Assembly: GCA_902727985.1 (NCBI GenBank)
Contig: CACVAY010000129.1
Span: 1-64,000 of the forward strand
Source: an uncultured Thiotrichaceae bacterium
Lineage (GTDB): Bacteria; Pseudomonadota; Gammaproteobacteria; Thiotrichales; Thiotrichaceae
Reading direction: 5' to 3'
DNA length: 64,000 nt
The notes beneath the pieces were generated by a model. That model saw only the letters and a program-made list of their open reading frames with translations. It did not search any database and was not told the DNA's origin. Each line of letters starts with the position of its first letter. The first letter of the stretch is position 1. A program made the position numbers and the translations under genes. Shown here piece after piece: positions 1 to 8,952 of this stretch.

Positions 1-458
1 AGAACGATTGGCCCAAAGTTCAATCCATCCAAAATCCGTATAGCTTGCTGAATCGTTTATTCGAGGTAGGTTTGGCAGAAATGTCGCTACATGAAGAGGT
101 CGGATTACTGGCTTATTCCCCTTTGGGCTTTGGTGTGCTCAGTGGAAAGTATTTACACGGGCAAAAACCTAAAAATGCGCGTTTAACTATCACATCTGAC
201 TATGGACGTTACAGCAGTGAAAACGCAGTCAGGGCAACAGCGGCTTATGCGGAACTTGCACGTGAACACAATATGATGCCTTCTCAAATGGCATTGGCTT
301 TCGTTAATTCACGAAAATTTGTGACCTCCAATATTATTGGCGCAACGTCTATGGAGCAGTTGCAGGAAAATATTGGCAGTATTGAGATTAGTCTCTCAGA
401 AGAAGTGATAGGGGGGATTGAAAAGATTCATAGCCAGATACCTGATCCTTCTCCGTGA
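1..458 (+). CDS. Aldo/keto reductase, C-terminal part (gene runs in from the left)
   Basis: The frame is open from the first bases, so the gene starts outside the window. The visible part begins ..WPKVQSIQNPYSLLNR and continues with LAYSPLGFGVLSGKY, both typical of Tas/YhdN-type aldo/keto reductases (NADPH-dependent, TIM-barrel, cytosolic). The C-terminal NIIGATSMEQLQENI corresponds to the cofactor-binding segment of the family. An internal TTG at base 45 is not a plausible start because the match continues upstream of it. The stop is TGA at 456-458. The physiological substrate cannot be told from sequence. It marks the left edge of the accessory island. Confidence 0.85.
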   Translation, partial: NDWPKVQSIQNPYSLLNRLFEVGLAEMSLHEEVGLLAYSPLGFGVLSGKYLHGQKPKNARLTITSDYGRYSSENAVRATAAYAELAREHNMMPSQMALAFVNSRKFVTSNIIGATSMEQLQENIGSIEISLSEEVIGGIEKIHSQIPDPSP

Positions 459-702
459 ATTAGGGGGGCAGGGTTTTCTCAGCTCAGCCACCAGATCAAT
501 ACTCTGCACATGCTTATGCACCGTGCTACTGGAACTCATCCGCAGCAGCTCCCAACCTCCATCAAAGTCGGCTGCCTGCCATGTGAGTGTAGAAACCCCT
601 TGATACAGTCGAGTACCTCTTTTTGTTAGGATGGTATTTCGCTTTTTTATCACCCGCTATTAAGGTAGTGAGAAAAAGGCGAAAATGCAAAAATCTAATA
701 AA
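459..702. other. Intergenic stretch between aldo/keto reductase and the defence operon
   Basis: No recognisable gene. A minus-strand frame of about 85 codons is open at 396-653, but it overlaps the reductase 3' end and I recognise no family in it. It could be a decayed gene remnant. The right part (703-760) holds the promoter and operator of the downstream operon, described separately. Confidence 0.4.
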
Positions 703-731
703 TTGCATATCAATGTTATGTAACATAGAAT
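703..731 (+). promoter_or_regulatory. Candidate sigma-70 promoter of the defence operon
   Basis: TTGCAT (703-708) and TAGAAT (726-731) are separated by exactly 17 bases, a good match to -35/-10 elements. The -10 box lies in the gap between two palindromic operator copies. The transcript would start near 738, with AGGAG at about 756-760 ahead of the ATG at 768. Confidence 0.5.
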
Positions 732-747
732 CAATGTTACATAACAT
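712..747. promoter_or_regulatory. Tandem palindromic operator
   Basis: Two copies of the imperfect palindrome ATGTTA-N2-TAACAT lie at 713-726 and 734-747. Their centres are 21 bases apart, two helical turns. The two copies are also perfect reverse complements of each other. They bracket the candidate -10 box, so a bound protein would block RNA polymerase. Such paired half-site arrays are typical of ribbon-helix-helix repressors, and the first gene downstream encodes a protein of that general form. Confidence 0.65.
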
Positions 748-767
748 GAAATAATAGGAGTATCCTG

Positions 768-980
768 ATGGCAGTTGGAGCAAGTGGTCGTATAGTGATA
801 GAAATCAGCCCTGATCTAAAACAGGCATTATATGAGCAGCTAAACCAGGATAATTTAAACCTTAAACAATGGTTTCTAGGTCATGTTGATGAATTTTTAG
901 AAAATAAAACACAATTAAATCTAAGTTTCACGCCCTCTTCAAAAGATGATCAAATAAAAGAACTTGTTGAGGCTAAATAG
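768..980 (+). CDS. Small ribbon-helix-helix-like protein, possible autoregulator
   Basis: A 70-aa protein preceded by AGGAG with good spacing. Residues 7-45 read as one beta strand (GRIVIEIS) followed by two helices (PDLKQALYEQL and NLKQWFLGHVDEFL), the layout of MetJ/Arc-type ribbon-helix-helix DNA-binding proteins. The tail is charged. The stop codon is one base before the ATG of the DUF4007 gene, so the two are co-transcribed. I infer that it represses the operon through the tandem palindromes 20-55 bases upstream. It could instead be an accessory subunit of the modification machinery. I know no named family for it. Confidence 0.6.
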   Translation: MAVGASGRIVIEISPDLKQALYEQLNQDNLNLKQWFLGHVDEFLENKTQLNLSFTPSSKDDQIKELVEAK

Positions 981-981
981 A

Positions 982-1902
982 ATGATTTTTTCAGAAAAAA
1001 AAGTAGCTTTCGGAAGGCATGAAACCTTTCAATTACGTTACAGTTGGTTAACAAAAGGTTTTTTGGAGCTGAAAAAAAATCCAAAAATTTTTAGTTCTGA
1101 TGACGCTACTGTAAAGCTGGGCGTTGGGAAGAACATGGTCAACTCAATACGCTATTGGCTTCAAGCCGCTCAAATAGTTACATTAGAAAAGGGAGAATAT
1201 AAGATCACACCATTAGGTGAGTCTATTTTTGGCGACAAGGGTTTTGATACTTATCTGGAAGATGAGGCCACTATCTGGTTAGTTCACTGGTTATTAACAA
1301 GCAATCCAGCAATGGCTACGAGTTGGTATTGGTATTTTAATTATTTTCATAAGCCTGAATTTACCAATAAAGACGTAGTAGATAGTCTCCATAGCTTTGC
1401 AAAGCAGCATATTGTTTCTAAATTTACATTGGCAACCTTAAAAAAAGATGTGGATATTATTTTACGCATGTATTCACATTCTAAGGTTAACACTAAGCAA
1501 TCGATAGAGGACTCTCTGGACTCACCCTTATCGTTACTTAATCTGGTTTCACACCTGCCTGATATAAAATCCTATTACTCCTTTCCTGAAGAAAGAAATA
1601 AAATTCCTCTAGGCGTGATTGGCTTTGCAGTAATGAGTGTTTTTGAAGAAATAAAGTCAGACTCCATTCCCATTGAAAACTTAATGTATATGAAAGGAAA
1701 ACATCCTGCACTAGGAGCCATCTTCAGGATGACCGAAAGCTCACTTCTGGCGAAACTCGAACTGCTTGCCCGATATATTCCGAATACTTTGGAAATGCGT
1801 GAAGATGCAGGTATTCATCAGCTACACAGATTAGAGAAACGCAAGCCCATCGAATACCTGAAAAAACATTATAATGATGAACAGCTTAAGGTAGCAGCAT
1901 GA
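982..1902 (+). CDS. sspB: DUF4007 protein, SspB-like component of DNA phosphorothioation
   Basis: About 306 aa from the ATG at 982; a TTG 18 bases upstream overlaps the preceding gene and is less likely. The start FGRHETFQLRYSWLTKGF and the following VKLGVGKNMVNSIRYWLQA match the DUF4007 family. From general knowledge, DUF4007 proteins accompany a large ATPase and a PAPS-reductase-like protein in SspBCD single-strand phosphorothioation, where SspB is reported as a nicking component. The helix-turn-helix-like N-terminus here (KLGVGKNMVNSIRYW) suggests DNA contact. The TGA overlaps the next ATG as ATGA, a sign of translational coupling. The cysteine desulfurase SspA that normally feeds sulfur is not in the window. 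Confidence 0.75.
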   Translation: MIFSEKKVAFGRHETFQLRYSWLTKGFLELKKNPKIFSSDDATVKLGVGKNMVNSIRYWLQAAQIVTLEKGEYKITPLGESIFGDKGFDTYLEDEATIWLVHWLLTSNPAMATSWYWYFNYFHKPEFTNKDVVDSLHSFAKQHIVSKFTLATLKKDVDIILRMYSHSKVNTKQSIEDSLDSPLSLLNLVSHLPDIKSYYSFPEERNKIPLGVIGFAVMSVFEEIKSDSIPIENLMYMKGKHPALGAIFRMTESSLLAKLELLARYIPNTLEMREDAGIHQLHRLEKRKPIEYLKKHYNDEQLKVAA

Positions 1903-4900
1903 ATCTAGCAGACGTTATAACGGTAAATACTAATTATACGCGTTCAATCAATCTTGAACGTGACGTTGACTCTGTATCCTTAGTAAAATCTTATATCCCG
2001 ACATCACGGTCTGTCTATGCTTTACAAAAAGCGGTTGATACTTTGAAAACGGAAGCCGATATGCCAAGAGCATGGACGCTAGTGGGGCCTTATGGGTCAG
2101 GTAAGTCATCCTTTGCAGTTTTTCTCTCACACTTATTAGCTAACCCTAATAACCCAGCCTCAAAAGCAGCCCTAAAAGTTTTAGGTGAAACTTACCCTGT
2201 TCTGGAAGATCAGTTTAACGAAGTAAGTGAAATGACACGGGGGCATTGTGTTGTACTAATAACGGGCAGCCCAGAACCACTAGGAAAGAGGCTTATTCAG
2301 GCCGTAAGTGAAGCCGCCATAAAATACTGGCAGCATCGAAAAGAAGAACATCCAGAAGCGGTAAAGATTGTTATTTCATTGGCAAAACAAGAGCAAATTT
2401 CTACATCAGAAATCATGAATGCTATTAAGAGCTTGCAAACAGCCATTGGAAAAGTAGAAGGAAATGGGTTGTTAATCGTTATTGACGAGCTGGGTAAATT
2501 CCTTGAATACGAAGCTAGACATCCCGACACCAATGACATCTATCTGCTTCAGGCATTGGCAGAACTAGCTTTTACTGGTGGCAAGTCTGCATTATCAATT
2601 TACGTCATTCTGCATCAAGCCTTTGAGCAATACGCAAAAGGACTTGGTGATACCCTGAAAAATGAATGGGCAAAAGTACAAGGTCGCTTTGAAAGCATCC
2701 CTTTTCTGGAGGCCACTGAGCAAACACTTCGAGTTGTTGCCAATGCTATTCAGCACAATACCTCTATAGATTCAAAAGCAATAAAAACACAAACTGACAG
2801 CATCGCAAAGGCTCTGGCAAATGCCGATGCATTATCTGGCACACTAGAAGAAAAAGAAGCCAGCAAACTTTTTGCGAAATGCTATCCCCTCCATCCTGTG
2901 AGTGCACTTTTATTACCCGTGCTTTGTCAAAAAGTAGCACAAAACGAGAGAACACTTTTCAATTATCTCGGTAGTGAAGAGCCCTTTGGGTTAAAGCAAA
3001 GCTTAACGACTTTAGGCAAGGTAGGTGACTGGATATACCCTTGGGAAATATACGAATACTTTATTCATAATCAGTCTGCATCACTAGTCGATCATTTTAC
3101 CCATCGTCGTTGGGCTGAGGTAGTTACCGCTGTCGAACGTCTAGGTGATATAGACTCCAATGAAACAAGATTACTCAAGGCAATCGGTCTACTTAATATC
3201 ATTGGCAATCAGGGCGGTTTAAAAGCCTCAAAGACAATAACAAGTCTTTGTTTGCCTGATAAAAATCTGGTAGAGGAAATCATCCAGTCACTTCAAACTG
3301 AATCCATCATCCAGTATCGTAAATACAATAGTGAATATCGTGTTTGGCAAGGCAGTGATTTTGATATTGAAACAGCCATTTACAATGGAGTTCAAAGGCT
3401 GGGTTTATTTAGTATTGCTAACTATCTCAATACGCAATATGAAACTCGGCCCATCATTGCAAGAAGATTCTCTATAAAAACAGGAACCCTGCGATTCTTT
3501 GAAACCGCCTTTGTTGATATTGACACTTATACAAACTTGAGCAGTGAATCCACAAACGCCAGAATTATTTTCTATCTCTCACAAGATCAGGAAGACTCCA
3601 GAAAATTCCAGTCGGAACTCGTTAGTTACTATGGTGAAAGAGATATACTCGTTGAATTTCCACAAACAGAGTTACTTAGAGGCGCTATTGCAGATGTGTT
3701 GGCTTTACGTGAAATTCAAGCAAGCAATCAGGAATTACACAGCGACCCCATAGCCCAACGTGAGTTTAAAGATCGCTATCAGGCAGCACTTCAAATAGAA
3801 GAAACCAAGTATTCAGAAATCATTGATCACCCCGAAACAAGTCATTGGTACTGGAAAGGCGAAGCCTTTACCGTATTAAACAAACGTGACCTGCAAAACA
3901 GACTCTCTGACATTCTGGATGATATTTATAAATCGACTCCAGTGATTAAAAACGAGTTAATTAACCGAATCAAGCCTTCAAGTCAGGCCGCCGCAGGAAG
4001 AAACAAGCTGTTGCAAGCAATGGTGAACCATCCGCAGCAGGAAGATCTGGGTATAGATAAGTTCCCCGCAGAAAAAGCCATGTATCGTGCGGTCCTCAAG
4101 CAAACAGGTTTACACGTCTTTACAGAAAAACAGTGGGAATTTGTTGCGCCTACGCAAGAATCAACCCTTTATCCCGTATGGAAAGCAATGGAGTCTTTCC
4201 TTGAAACGACTGAAAAGACTCCTCGTTCCTTTGCAGAATTGGCAAAGGTTATTTCAAAACCTCCCTATGGTATTAAAAGTGGTTTATTGCCCATTTTGTA
4301 TCTTGCGTTGTACCTGGTAAAAAACGAAGAAATTGCACTCTATGAAGACCGACGGTATTTGCCTTCACTATCCAAAGAAGAGCTAGAGCGCTTTGTAAAG
4401 AAGCCAGATGGCTTTACCGTGCAACTTTTCAAGATTGAAGGTCTAAATGCCTCTTTATTTCAGTGTTACACCGATGCACTGTTTGGCAAGGAAAAACCAG
4501 CATCCGTTATACAGGCAATAAGACCACTGGCTCAATTTATAAATGACCTAAATGAATATACGCAAAAGACAACAACGATACCTAAAAAAGCACAAGCATT
4601 AAGGAGTGCTTTCAACCTGTCTAAATCACCTGAAAGCCTGTTATTTGAAGGTATCCCAAAGGCACTTGGCTATAAAAAGGTAGACAACCAAAATCTGGAA
4701 GGCTACGCAGATGCTCTTAAAGCAGCTATACGTGAATTAAAATATGCCTATGAAAATCTGCTAAAGAAACAAAAGGAACTTCTGGAAAATGCCTTTCATT
4801 TAACAAAAAACAGTGAACTGTCTGAGTTAAGAGTACAGCTCAGAGGGCGATATAAAGGGCTAGAACAATACACCGTCGATATTGATGGACTGAAAGCTTT

Positions 4901-5369
4901 TATTATGCGCTTAACATCTGAAACCGATAATGCTGAAAAGTGGTTCTCCAACCTATTAATGTTTCTTGGCAACAAAGACAGCACAAAATGGAGAGACACT
5001 GATCAGTCTCGCGCAGAGCTACGACTAAGCGAGTATTCAAAACGCATACTGGATTTGGAAACATTAAATCTGGAACAAAAGCGTATGGCAATGAATACGG
5101 ATCAGGATTTTGATGTTATTTTGCTAAAAGCGATTAAAAAAGGTGATAAAGAACGTGTACATGCTGTGGCTATTGATGCCAGTACACATAAGGCAGCAGC
5201 TACTATAAAGGAAAAAATAAAAATCCAGTTAAACCTTGAAAGTGAAGAGTTACAACTAGCTGTACTAGCTGAACTTGTTGACGAGTTTTTACAGGAATAT
5301 CAAACTACTTCACAACAGGCTAGTGCTATCCAGAAAAAGCTGGAATTAAAGAGAATAAATAATGGCTAA
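1899..5369 (+). CDS. sspC: Large P-loop ATPase, SspC-like (related to BrxC/PglY-type ATPases)
   Basis: A 1156-aa cytosolic protein. Walker A GPYGSGKSS is at residues 63-71 and Walker B LLIVIDELGKFLEY at about 191-204. The long remainder is mostly helical, with a charged coiled-coil-like stretch around 940-1010. Size and motifs fit the ATPases shared by SspBCD and BREX systems. The DUF4007 and PAPS-reductase neighbours, and the absence of PglX and PglZ, point to phosphorothioation rather than BREX. The probable role is to power DNA engagement or remodelling during sulfur insertion. The gene overlaps its upstream neighbour by 4 bases and its downstream neighbour by 8, so the three proteins are probably made in stoichiometry. 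Confidence 0.75.
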   Translation: MNLADVITVNTNYTRSINLERDVDSVSLVKSYIPTSRSVYALQKAVDTLKTEADMPRAWTLVGPYGSGKSSFAVFLSHLLANPNNPASKAALKVLGETYPVLEDQFNEVSEMTRGHCVVLITGSPEPLGKRLIQAVSEAAIKYWQHRKEEHPEAVKIVISLAKQEQISTSEIMNAIKSLQTAIGKVEGNGLLIVIDELGKFLEYEARHPDTNDIYLLQALAELAFTGGKSALSIYVILHQAFEQYAKGLGDTLKNEWAKVQGRFESIPFLEATEQTLRVVANAIQHNTSIDSKAIKTQTDSIAKALANADALSGTLEEKEASKLFAKCYPLHPVSALLLPVLCQKVAQNERTLFNYLGSEEPFGLKQSLTTLGKVGDWIYPWEIYEYFIHNQSASLVDHFTHRRWAEVVTAVERLGDIDSNETRLLKAIGLLNIIGNQGGLKASKTITSLCLPDKNLVEEIIQSLQTESIIQYRKYNSEYRVWQGSDFDIETAIYNGVQRLGLFSIANYLNTQYETRPIIARRFSIKTGTLRFFETAFVDIDTYTNLSSESTNARIIFYLSQDQEDSRKFQSELVSYYGERDILVEFPQTELLRGAIADVLALREIQASNQELHSDPIAQREFKDRYQAALQIEETKYSEIIDHPETSHWYWKGEAFTVLNKRDLQNRLSDILDDIYKSTPVIKNELINRIKPSSQAAAGRNKLLQAMVNHPQQEDLGIDKFPAEKAMYRAVLKQTGLHVFTEKQWEFVAPTQESTLYPVWKAMESFLETTEKTPRSFAELAKVISKPPYGIKSGLLPILYLALYLVKNEEIALYEDRRYLPSLSKEELERFVKKPDGFTVQLFKIEGLNASLFQCYTDALFGKEKPASVIQAIRPLAQFINDLNEYTQKTTTIPKKAQALRSAFNLSKSPESLLFEGIPKALGYKKVDNQNLEGYADALKAAIRELKYAYENLLKKQKELLENAFHLTKNSELSELRVQLRGRYKGLEQYTVDIDGLKAFIMRLTSETDNAEKWFSNLLMFLGNKDSTKWRDTDQSRAELRLSEYSKRILDLETLNLEQKRMAMNTDQDFDVILLKAIKKGDKERVHAVAIDASTHKAAATIKEKIKIQLNLESEELQLAVLAELVDEFLQEYQTTSQQASAIQKKLELKRINNG

Positions 5370-6189
5370 ATTAACGATGAGAGAAGCTACAAAGCTTAAA
5401 AACACCCGTCATGTACTCGGTATTTCAGGCGGTAAGGATAGTGCCGCTTTAGCCATTTATATTCGTGACACTTATCCAGAAATACATGAGAAAATCGAAT
5501 ATTTCTTTACCGACACAGGGGCAGAGTTAGAAGAGGTCTATGACTTTCTGGATAAACTGGAAGCCTACTTAGGCAAGAAAATTGAGCGATTGACGCAAGA
5601 AAGGGGGTTCGAACACTTCCTTACCATGCATAATGACTATCTACCTTCACCACGCCAACGCTGGTGTACGTTGATGATGAAGATTAAGCCCTTTGAAGCC
5701 TTTGTAAAAGATGATCCCGTGGTAACTTATGTCGGTATTCGTGCAGATGAAAACCGAGAAGGTTATGTAAGCCAAAAACCAACCATTCAAGCTGTGTTTC
5801 CATTCATTGAAGATGGGCTAGTTCGGGACGATATTTTTCAAATGCTTGAAGATACGGTAGGTATTCCCGATTACTACGAATGGCGTAGTCGATCAGGCTG
5901 TTATTTCTGTTTTTTCCAGAGACAAGATGAATGGCTAGGGCTAAAACGTAGGCATCCTGAATTATTTGAGAAAGCAGTTAAAATTGAAAAAGAATCAGGA
6001 CAGGGCTATACATGGGTACAGGATCGAACTTTAGAACAAGTTATTGAACGAGCAGAAGAAAGAGAAAAAGAAGATAAAGTCAAGTGCTTGAAAAACAAAC
6101 AAGCTAGTGTAAGATGGCAAGATAAAATTCGTTATGATGAAGATGATGATGATCCTGAAGATCAGGCTTGTGTGATTTGTAGTTTATAA
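5362..6189 (+). CDS. sspD: PAPS-reductase-family ATP pyrophosphatase, SspD/DndC-like
   Basis: A 275-aa protein. The PP-loop SGGKDS is at residues 22-27 and binds ATP. Four cysteines sit where an Fe-S cluster could be held: C102 in RWCT, C180 and C183 in CYFC, with a further pair C270/C273 near the C-terminus. In DndC and SspD this chemistry activates the DNA backbone for replacement of a non-bridging oxygen by sulfur. It is far shorter than DndC (about 500 aa). An acidic run at 259-266 precedes the C-terminal cysteine pair. Its frame overlaps the ATPase gene upstream. An ordinary sulfate-assimilation role is unlikely given the neighbours. Confidence 0.8.
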   Translation: MAKLTMREATKLKNTRHVLGISGGKDSAALAIYIRDTYPEIHEKIEYFFTDTGAELEEVYDFLDKLEAYLGKKIERLTQERGFEHFLTMHNDYLPSPRQRWCTLMMKIKPFEAFVKDDPVVTYVGIRADENREGYVSQKPTIQAVFPFIEDGLVRDDIFQMLEDTVGIPDYYEWRSRSGCYFCFFQRQDEWLGLKRRHPELFEKAVKIEKESGQGYTWVQDRTLEQVIERAEEREKEDKVKCLKNKQASVRWQDKIRYDEDDDDPEDQACVICSL

Positions 6190-6219
6190 AGTTTACTTAA
6201 ATCAAAAAGGGGCTAATCA

Positions 6220-7953
6220 ATGCAAAATAAAATTATTCCAGCTAATGCGGGAAAACTCCTCAATGCAGTAGCAAGCATCGGGTACGATGTAGAAGTTGCA
6301 ATATGTGACTTAATAGATAATAGCTTTGATGCCAATGCAAAAAATGTACACCTATATGTAGATGAATTAATAGAAGATGGTGAAGCAACTAATCTTATCT
6401 CTAAATATATTATTGCTGATGATGGGATAGGTATGGATGGAAATGCATTGATCAATGCATTTACTTTAGGAAGTGATAGAAATTATGATGATGGTTCTCT
6501 AGGTAAGTTTGGTCTAGGTCTTAAGTCAGCTGGTTTGTCATTAGGTGACAAAATAATTATTATTACAAAGAAAAAGGATGAGGATAAACCCTTATGTGCA
6601 ACACTTTCTTTACAAGATGTAGAAGATGCTGGTGAGTATCAAATATCAATTGGGGAAGCTAAAGAAGAATATTTAAACTTATGGGATGGCTACTCGGCTG
6701 AAATAGAACATGGGACGGTTCTGATTATTGATTCACTAAATGATGGTCAGTCGACCTCCACAAAATTCATAGACTACTTAACTCGCTATTGTGGGCAGGT
6801 TTATCATATGGCGATAGAAGATAACGATAGCCCAGTTCGCTTATACATAAATAACGATGAAATATCCCCAATTGATCCATTATTTATGGATGAAGCAACG
6901 AAAAATGGTGCATTATCTAATATTGAAGAATGGAATGGTAAAACAACACATCTACTGATAGAAGATACAGAGTTAAGTCTAGATAATGGTATTACTTGCA
7001 CAATTGCGGCTACAAACCTAGTACACCCCCCAACATTTGAAATAGATGGTGAAGCCGAGAGGCAACAAGAACGAGAAAAATATCAAGTAACTCCTGATCC
7101 CTGGACTAAAAAACCAAGGCATGGTTTTTATATCTATCGTAACCGACGCATTATTGTGATGGCTGAGAGATTTCATGGCCTTGTACAGTCTGCTACACAG
7201 GCTTGGGCCTTTAGAGCTCGTTTAATGTTCGATGAATCTGCTGATAATATACTCGCATTAGATGTCAAAAAGCGACATATGAAACTTCCTAAAACAGCTA
7301 GGAATAATTTAAAAAATTTAGTTGCCGGCTATCAAAGTAAAAGTATTAATGCCTGGAAGTATAGGGGTAAAATTTATAGTGAATGGGTGGGCGAGGAAAA
7401 AGAGACTATCGCAAATCAAAGCGTTGCAAACACCCCCGTTGGTAATCTTGATTATGTACCAAACTCAACCATCACTAGTGAGGATGATAAAAAAGAAAGA
7501 AAAAAGCTTCAAAAAGATATTGAAAAAAAGAGTCTAGAATCAATACAAGATCGTGATCTTACCAAGGAAGCTTTGGAAGAGTTTGCCAATAAAAATTACT
7601 CCATAGTACCTTCTAATGGATTAAAAGGTAACGCTATGTGGTTACCTTATCCTTCCGTTGAATTAGGAAGAGCTGAAACAATTTTAAATAAACAACATTC
7701 ATGGGTCGCTGATGCACTACAAGCAGCCGAAGGAAATCCTGAGGCTGCTATAATTTTATATCAACTTCTTGCCATTATATCTCGATCAGAAATGGAAGTA
7801 AGAGCAACACCTTGGCCTAATATTAGTCCTAAAATTATAGATAAAGTCTTTGATATTTTTAGAAGGAAGGTTAGCACTATTGGTGAAGATGTTGCTGATA
7901 GCTTAAACGAGGAGATTACGAACCTTAAAAATGGTGGAATGCGGGAAGACTGA
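6220..7953 (+). CDS. GHKL ATPase (HATPase_c_3/MORC-like), putative defence effector
   Basis: A 577-aa protein starting 30 bases after sspD with AAGGGG upstream. N-terminal Bergerat ATPase motifs are clear: CDLIDNSFDANA (about 29-40), ADDGIGMD (about 67-74) and GKFGLGLKSAG (about 91-101). This is the fold of Hsp90, MutL, topoisomerase VI B and MORC proteins, which close as ATP-driven clamps. The C-terminal third contains a Lys/Glu-rich helix (about 425-460) and no recognised nuclease motif. Position directly after the modification genes suggests it senses or clamps DNA and works with the GIY-YIG/HEPN protein 3 bases downstream. It may correspond to a subunit of the described sspBCD-sspFGH cassette; I cannot check that. 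Markedly AT-rich. Confidence 0.75.
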   Translation: MQNKIIPANAGKLLNAVASIGYDVEVAICDLIDNSFDANAKNVHLYVDELIEDGEATNLISKYIIADDGIGMDGNALINAFTLGSDRNYDDGSLGKFGLGLKSAGLSLGDKIIIITKKKDEDKPLCATLSLQDVEDAGEYQISIGEAKEEYLNLWDGYSAEIEHGTVLIIDSLNDGQSTSTKFIDYLTRYCGQVYHMAIEDNDSPVRLYINNDEISPIDPLFMDEATKNGALSNIEEWNGKTTHLLIEDTELSLDNGITCTIAATNLVHPPTFEIDGEAERQQEREKYQVTPDPWTKKPRHGFYIYRNRRIIVMAERFHGLVQSATQAWAFRARLMFDESADNILALDVKKRHMKLPKTARNNLKNLVAGYQSKSINAWKYRGKIYSEWVGEEKETIANQSVANTPVGNLDYVPNSTITSEDDKKERKKLQKDIEKKSLESIQDRDLTKEALEEFANKNYSIVPSNGLKGNAMWLPYPSVELGRAETILNKQHSWVADALQAAEGNPEAAIILYQLLAIISRSEMEVRATPWPNISPKIIDKVFDIFRRKVSTIGEDVADSLNEEITNLKNGGMRED

Positions 7954-7956
7954 TAA

Positions 7957-8952
7957 ATGACTAGCATCCAAAGATATGCGCCTATAGCCCATTTTAATGG
8001 TACTTTAACTCAGGAGGTAAGTATTACAGATAAGCTTCCGTGGCTTTATATTATTGCTTCATTAAAGCAAAAAATATTATATGTTGGGGAGACATTTGAT
8101 GAAGCAGGAATAACAGGACGGTTATCTAGTCACTTTGGTCGCGCCATAAACAGTAACTTTAAACAATGTGCCTCAACTAATGCTGGTATTAGAAATATTC
8201 CTCCTCCTTATTTGGTAGTTGCTGCAAGAATGCCGTTTGATGATGACCATGCTCCGTTTAATGGGGAAAGTAAAAGGGTAAGGAAAGCATGTGAATCACT
8301 TTTACATGAAGTAATTACAACTAAATTCATACTACCTAAAAAATGGATAATTATTTCTAGTGCTTCATCAAGCCTTGAATTAAAAGAAGAAATGAAAAGC
8401 TCCTGTAATGAGATATTTGATAATTTTATGGCTAGTTATACTTTTCTTGAAAACCTATCATCTAAAATACTACCTTTTAATTTCGTTTTATTAGATAGAG
8501 TAGCAGAACAAGTGCCTAGTCCCCCGAATATTGGGGATATAATTGAAGATATTGAATTACAATTATTTGATTGGATGATTAAAGTTCTTCAAGATGATCA
8601 TGGAGATAAGTGGTGGACAAAGGGAGTCAAAGAATCTATTCGTATAAAGTGTGCCTCAATTCAAGAAAGCGAGGGAGAGAGTGATAATGTACCAAGATGG
8701 GCATATCTTACTTTAATAGATATAAAGGCAATTATTGAAGCAAACTGGAATTTATTTTCTTCAGCTATGGAAGAAGTTTCAAGTTTTCAAGGAAAAGCAA
8801 AAGCAACAAGATGGATTGTTGAAATTAATGAGAAGAGAAAACTGTGGGCTCATCCTTTAAAACAAAGATTTGTAAGTATTGCCCCTAGTGATATTAATAA
8901 GATAAAGACTTACCAGGCAAAACTTAGAGAAGCAATTAAGAATGATGCATAA
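7957..8952 (+). CDS. Putative GIY-YIG nuclease fused to Swt1-like HEPN domain
   Basis: A 331-aa protein. Residues 29-60 contain WLYII, then LYVGET, then R55 and H59 in RLSSHF. This reproduces the GIY..YIG..R..H spacing of GIY-YIG nucleases, with a candidate metal-binding Glu at 113 or 118. Residues 215-325 are helical and end in NEKRKLWAHP (291-300), an R-x4-H motif typical of HEPN domains, closest in feel to the Swt1-type HEPN. So two candidate nuclease or binding modules lie in one chain. It begins 3 bases after the GHKL ATPase stop, so the two are very likely a functional pair. The HEPN part may be a non-catalytic dimerisation module. No family name was recognised for the whole protein. 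Confidence 0.6.
   Translation: MTSIQRYAPIAHFNGTLTQEVSITDKLPWLYIIASLKQKILYVGETFDEAGITGRLSSHFGRAINSNFKQCASTNAGIRNIPPPYLVVAARMPFDDDHAPFNGESKRVRKACESLLHEVITTKFILPKKWIIISSASSSLELKEEMKSSCNEIFDNFMASYTFLENLSSKILPFNFVLLDRVAEQVPSPPNIGDIIEDIELQLFDWMIKVLQDDHGDKWWTKGVKESIRIKCASIQESEGESDNVPRWAYLTLIDIKAIIEANWNLFSSAMEEVSSFQGKAKATRWIVEINEKRKLWAHPLKQRFVSIAPSDINKIKTYQAKLREAIKNDA

Noticed and set aside
396-653. Minus-strand 85-aa ORF upstream of the defence operon
   Set aside because: It overlaps the reductase gene, has no recognised family and no clear ribosome site.
1899-6189. BREX system
   Set aside because: The large ATPase resembles BrxC and a PAPS-reductase occurs in type 4 BREX, but no PglZ, PglX or BrxL is present; DUF4007 favours SspBCD.
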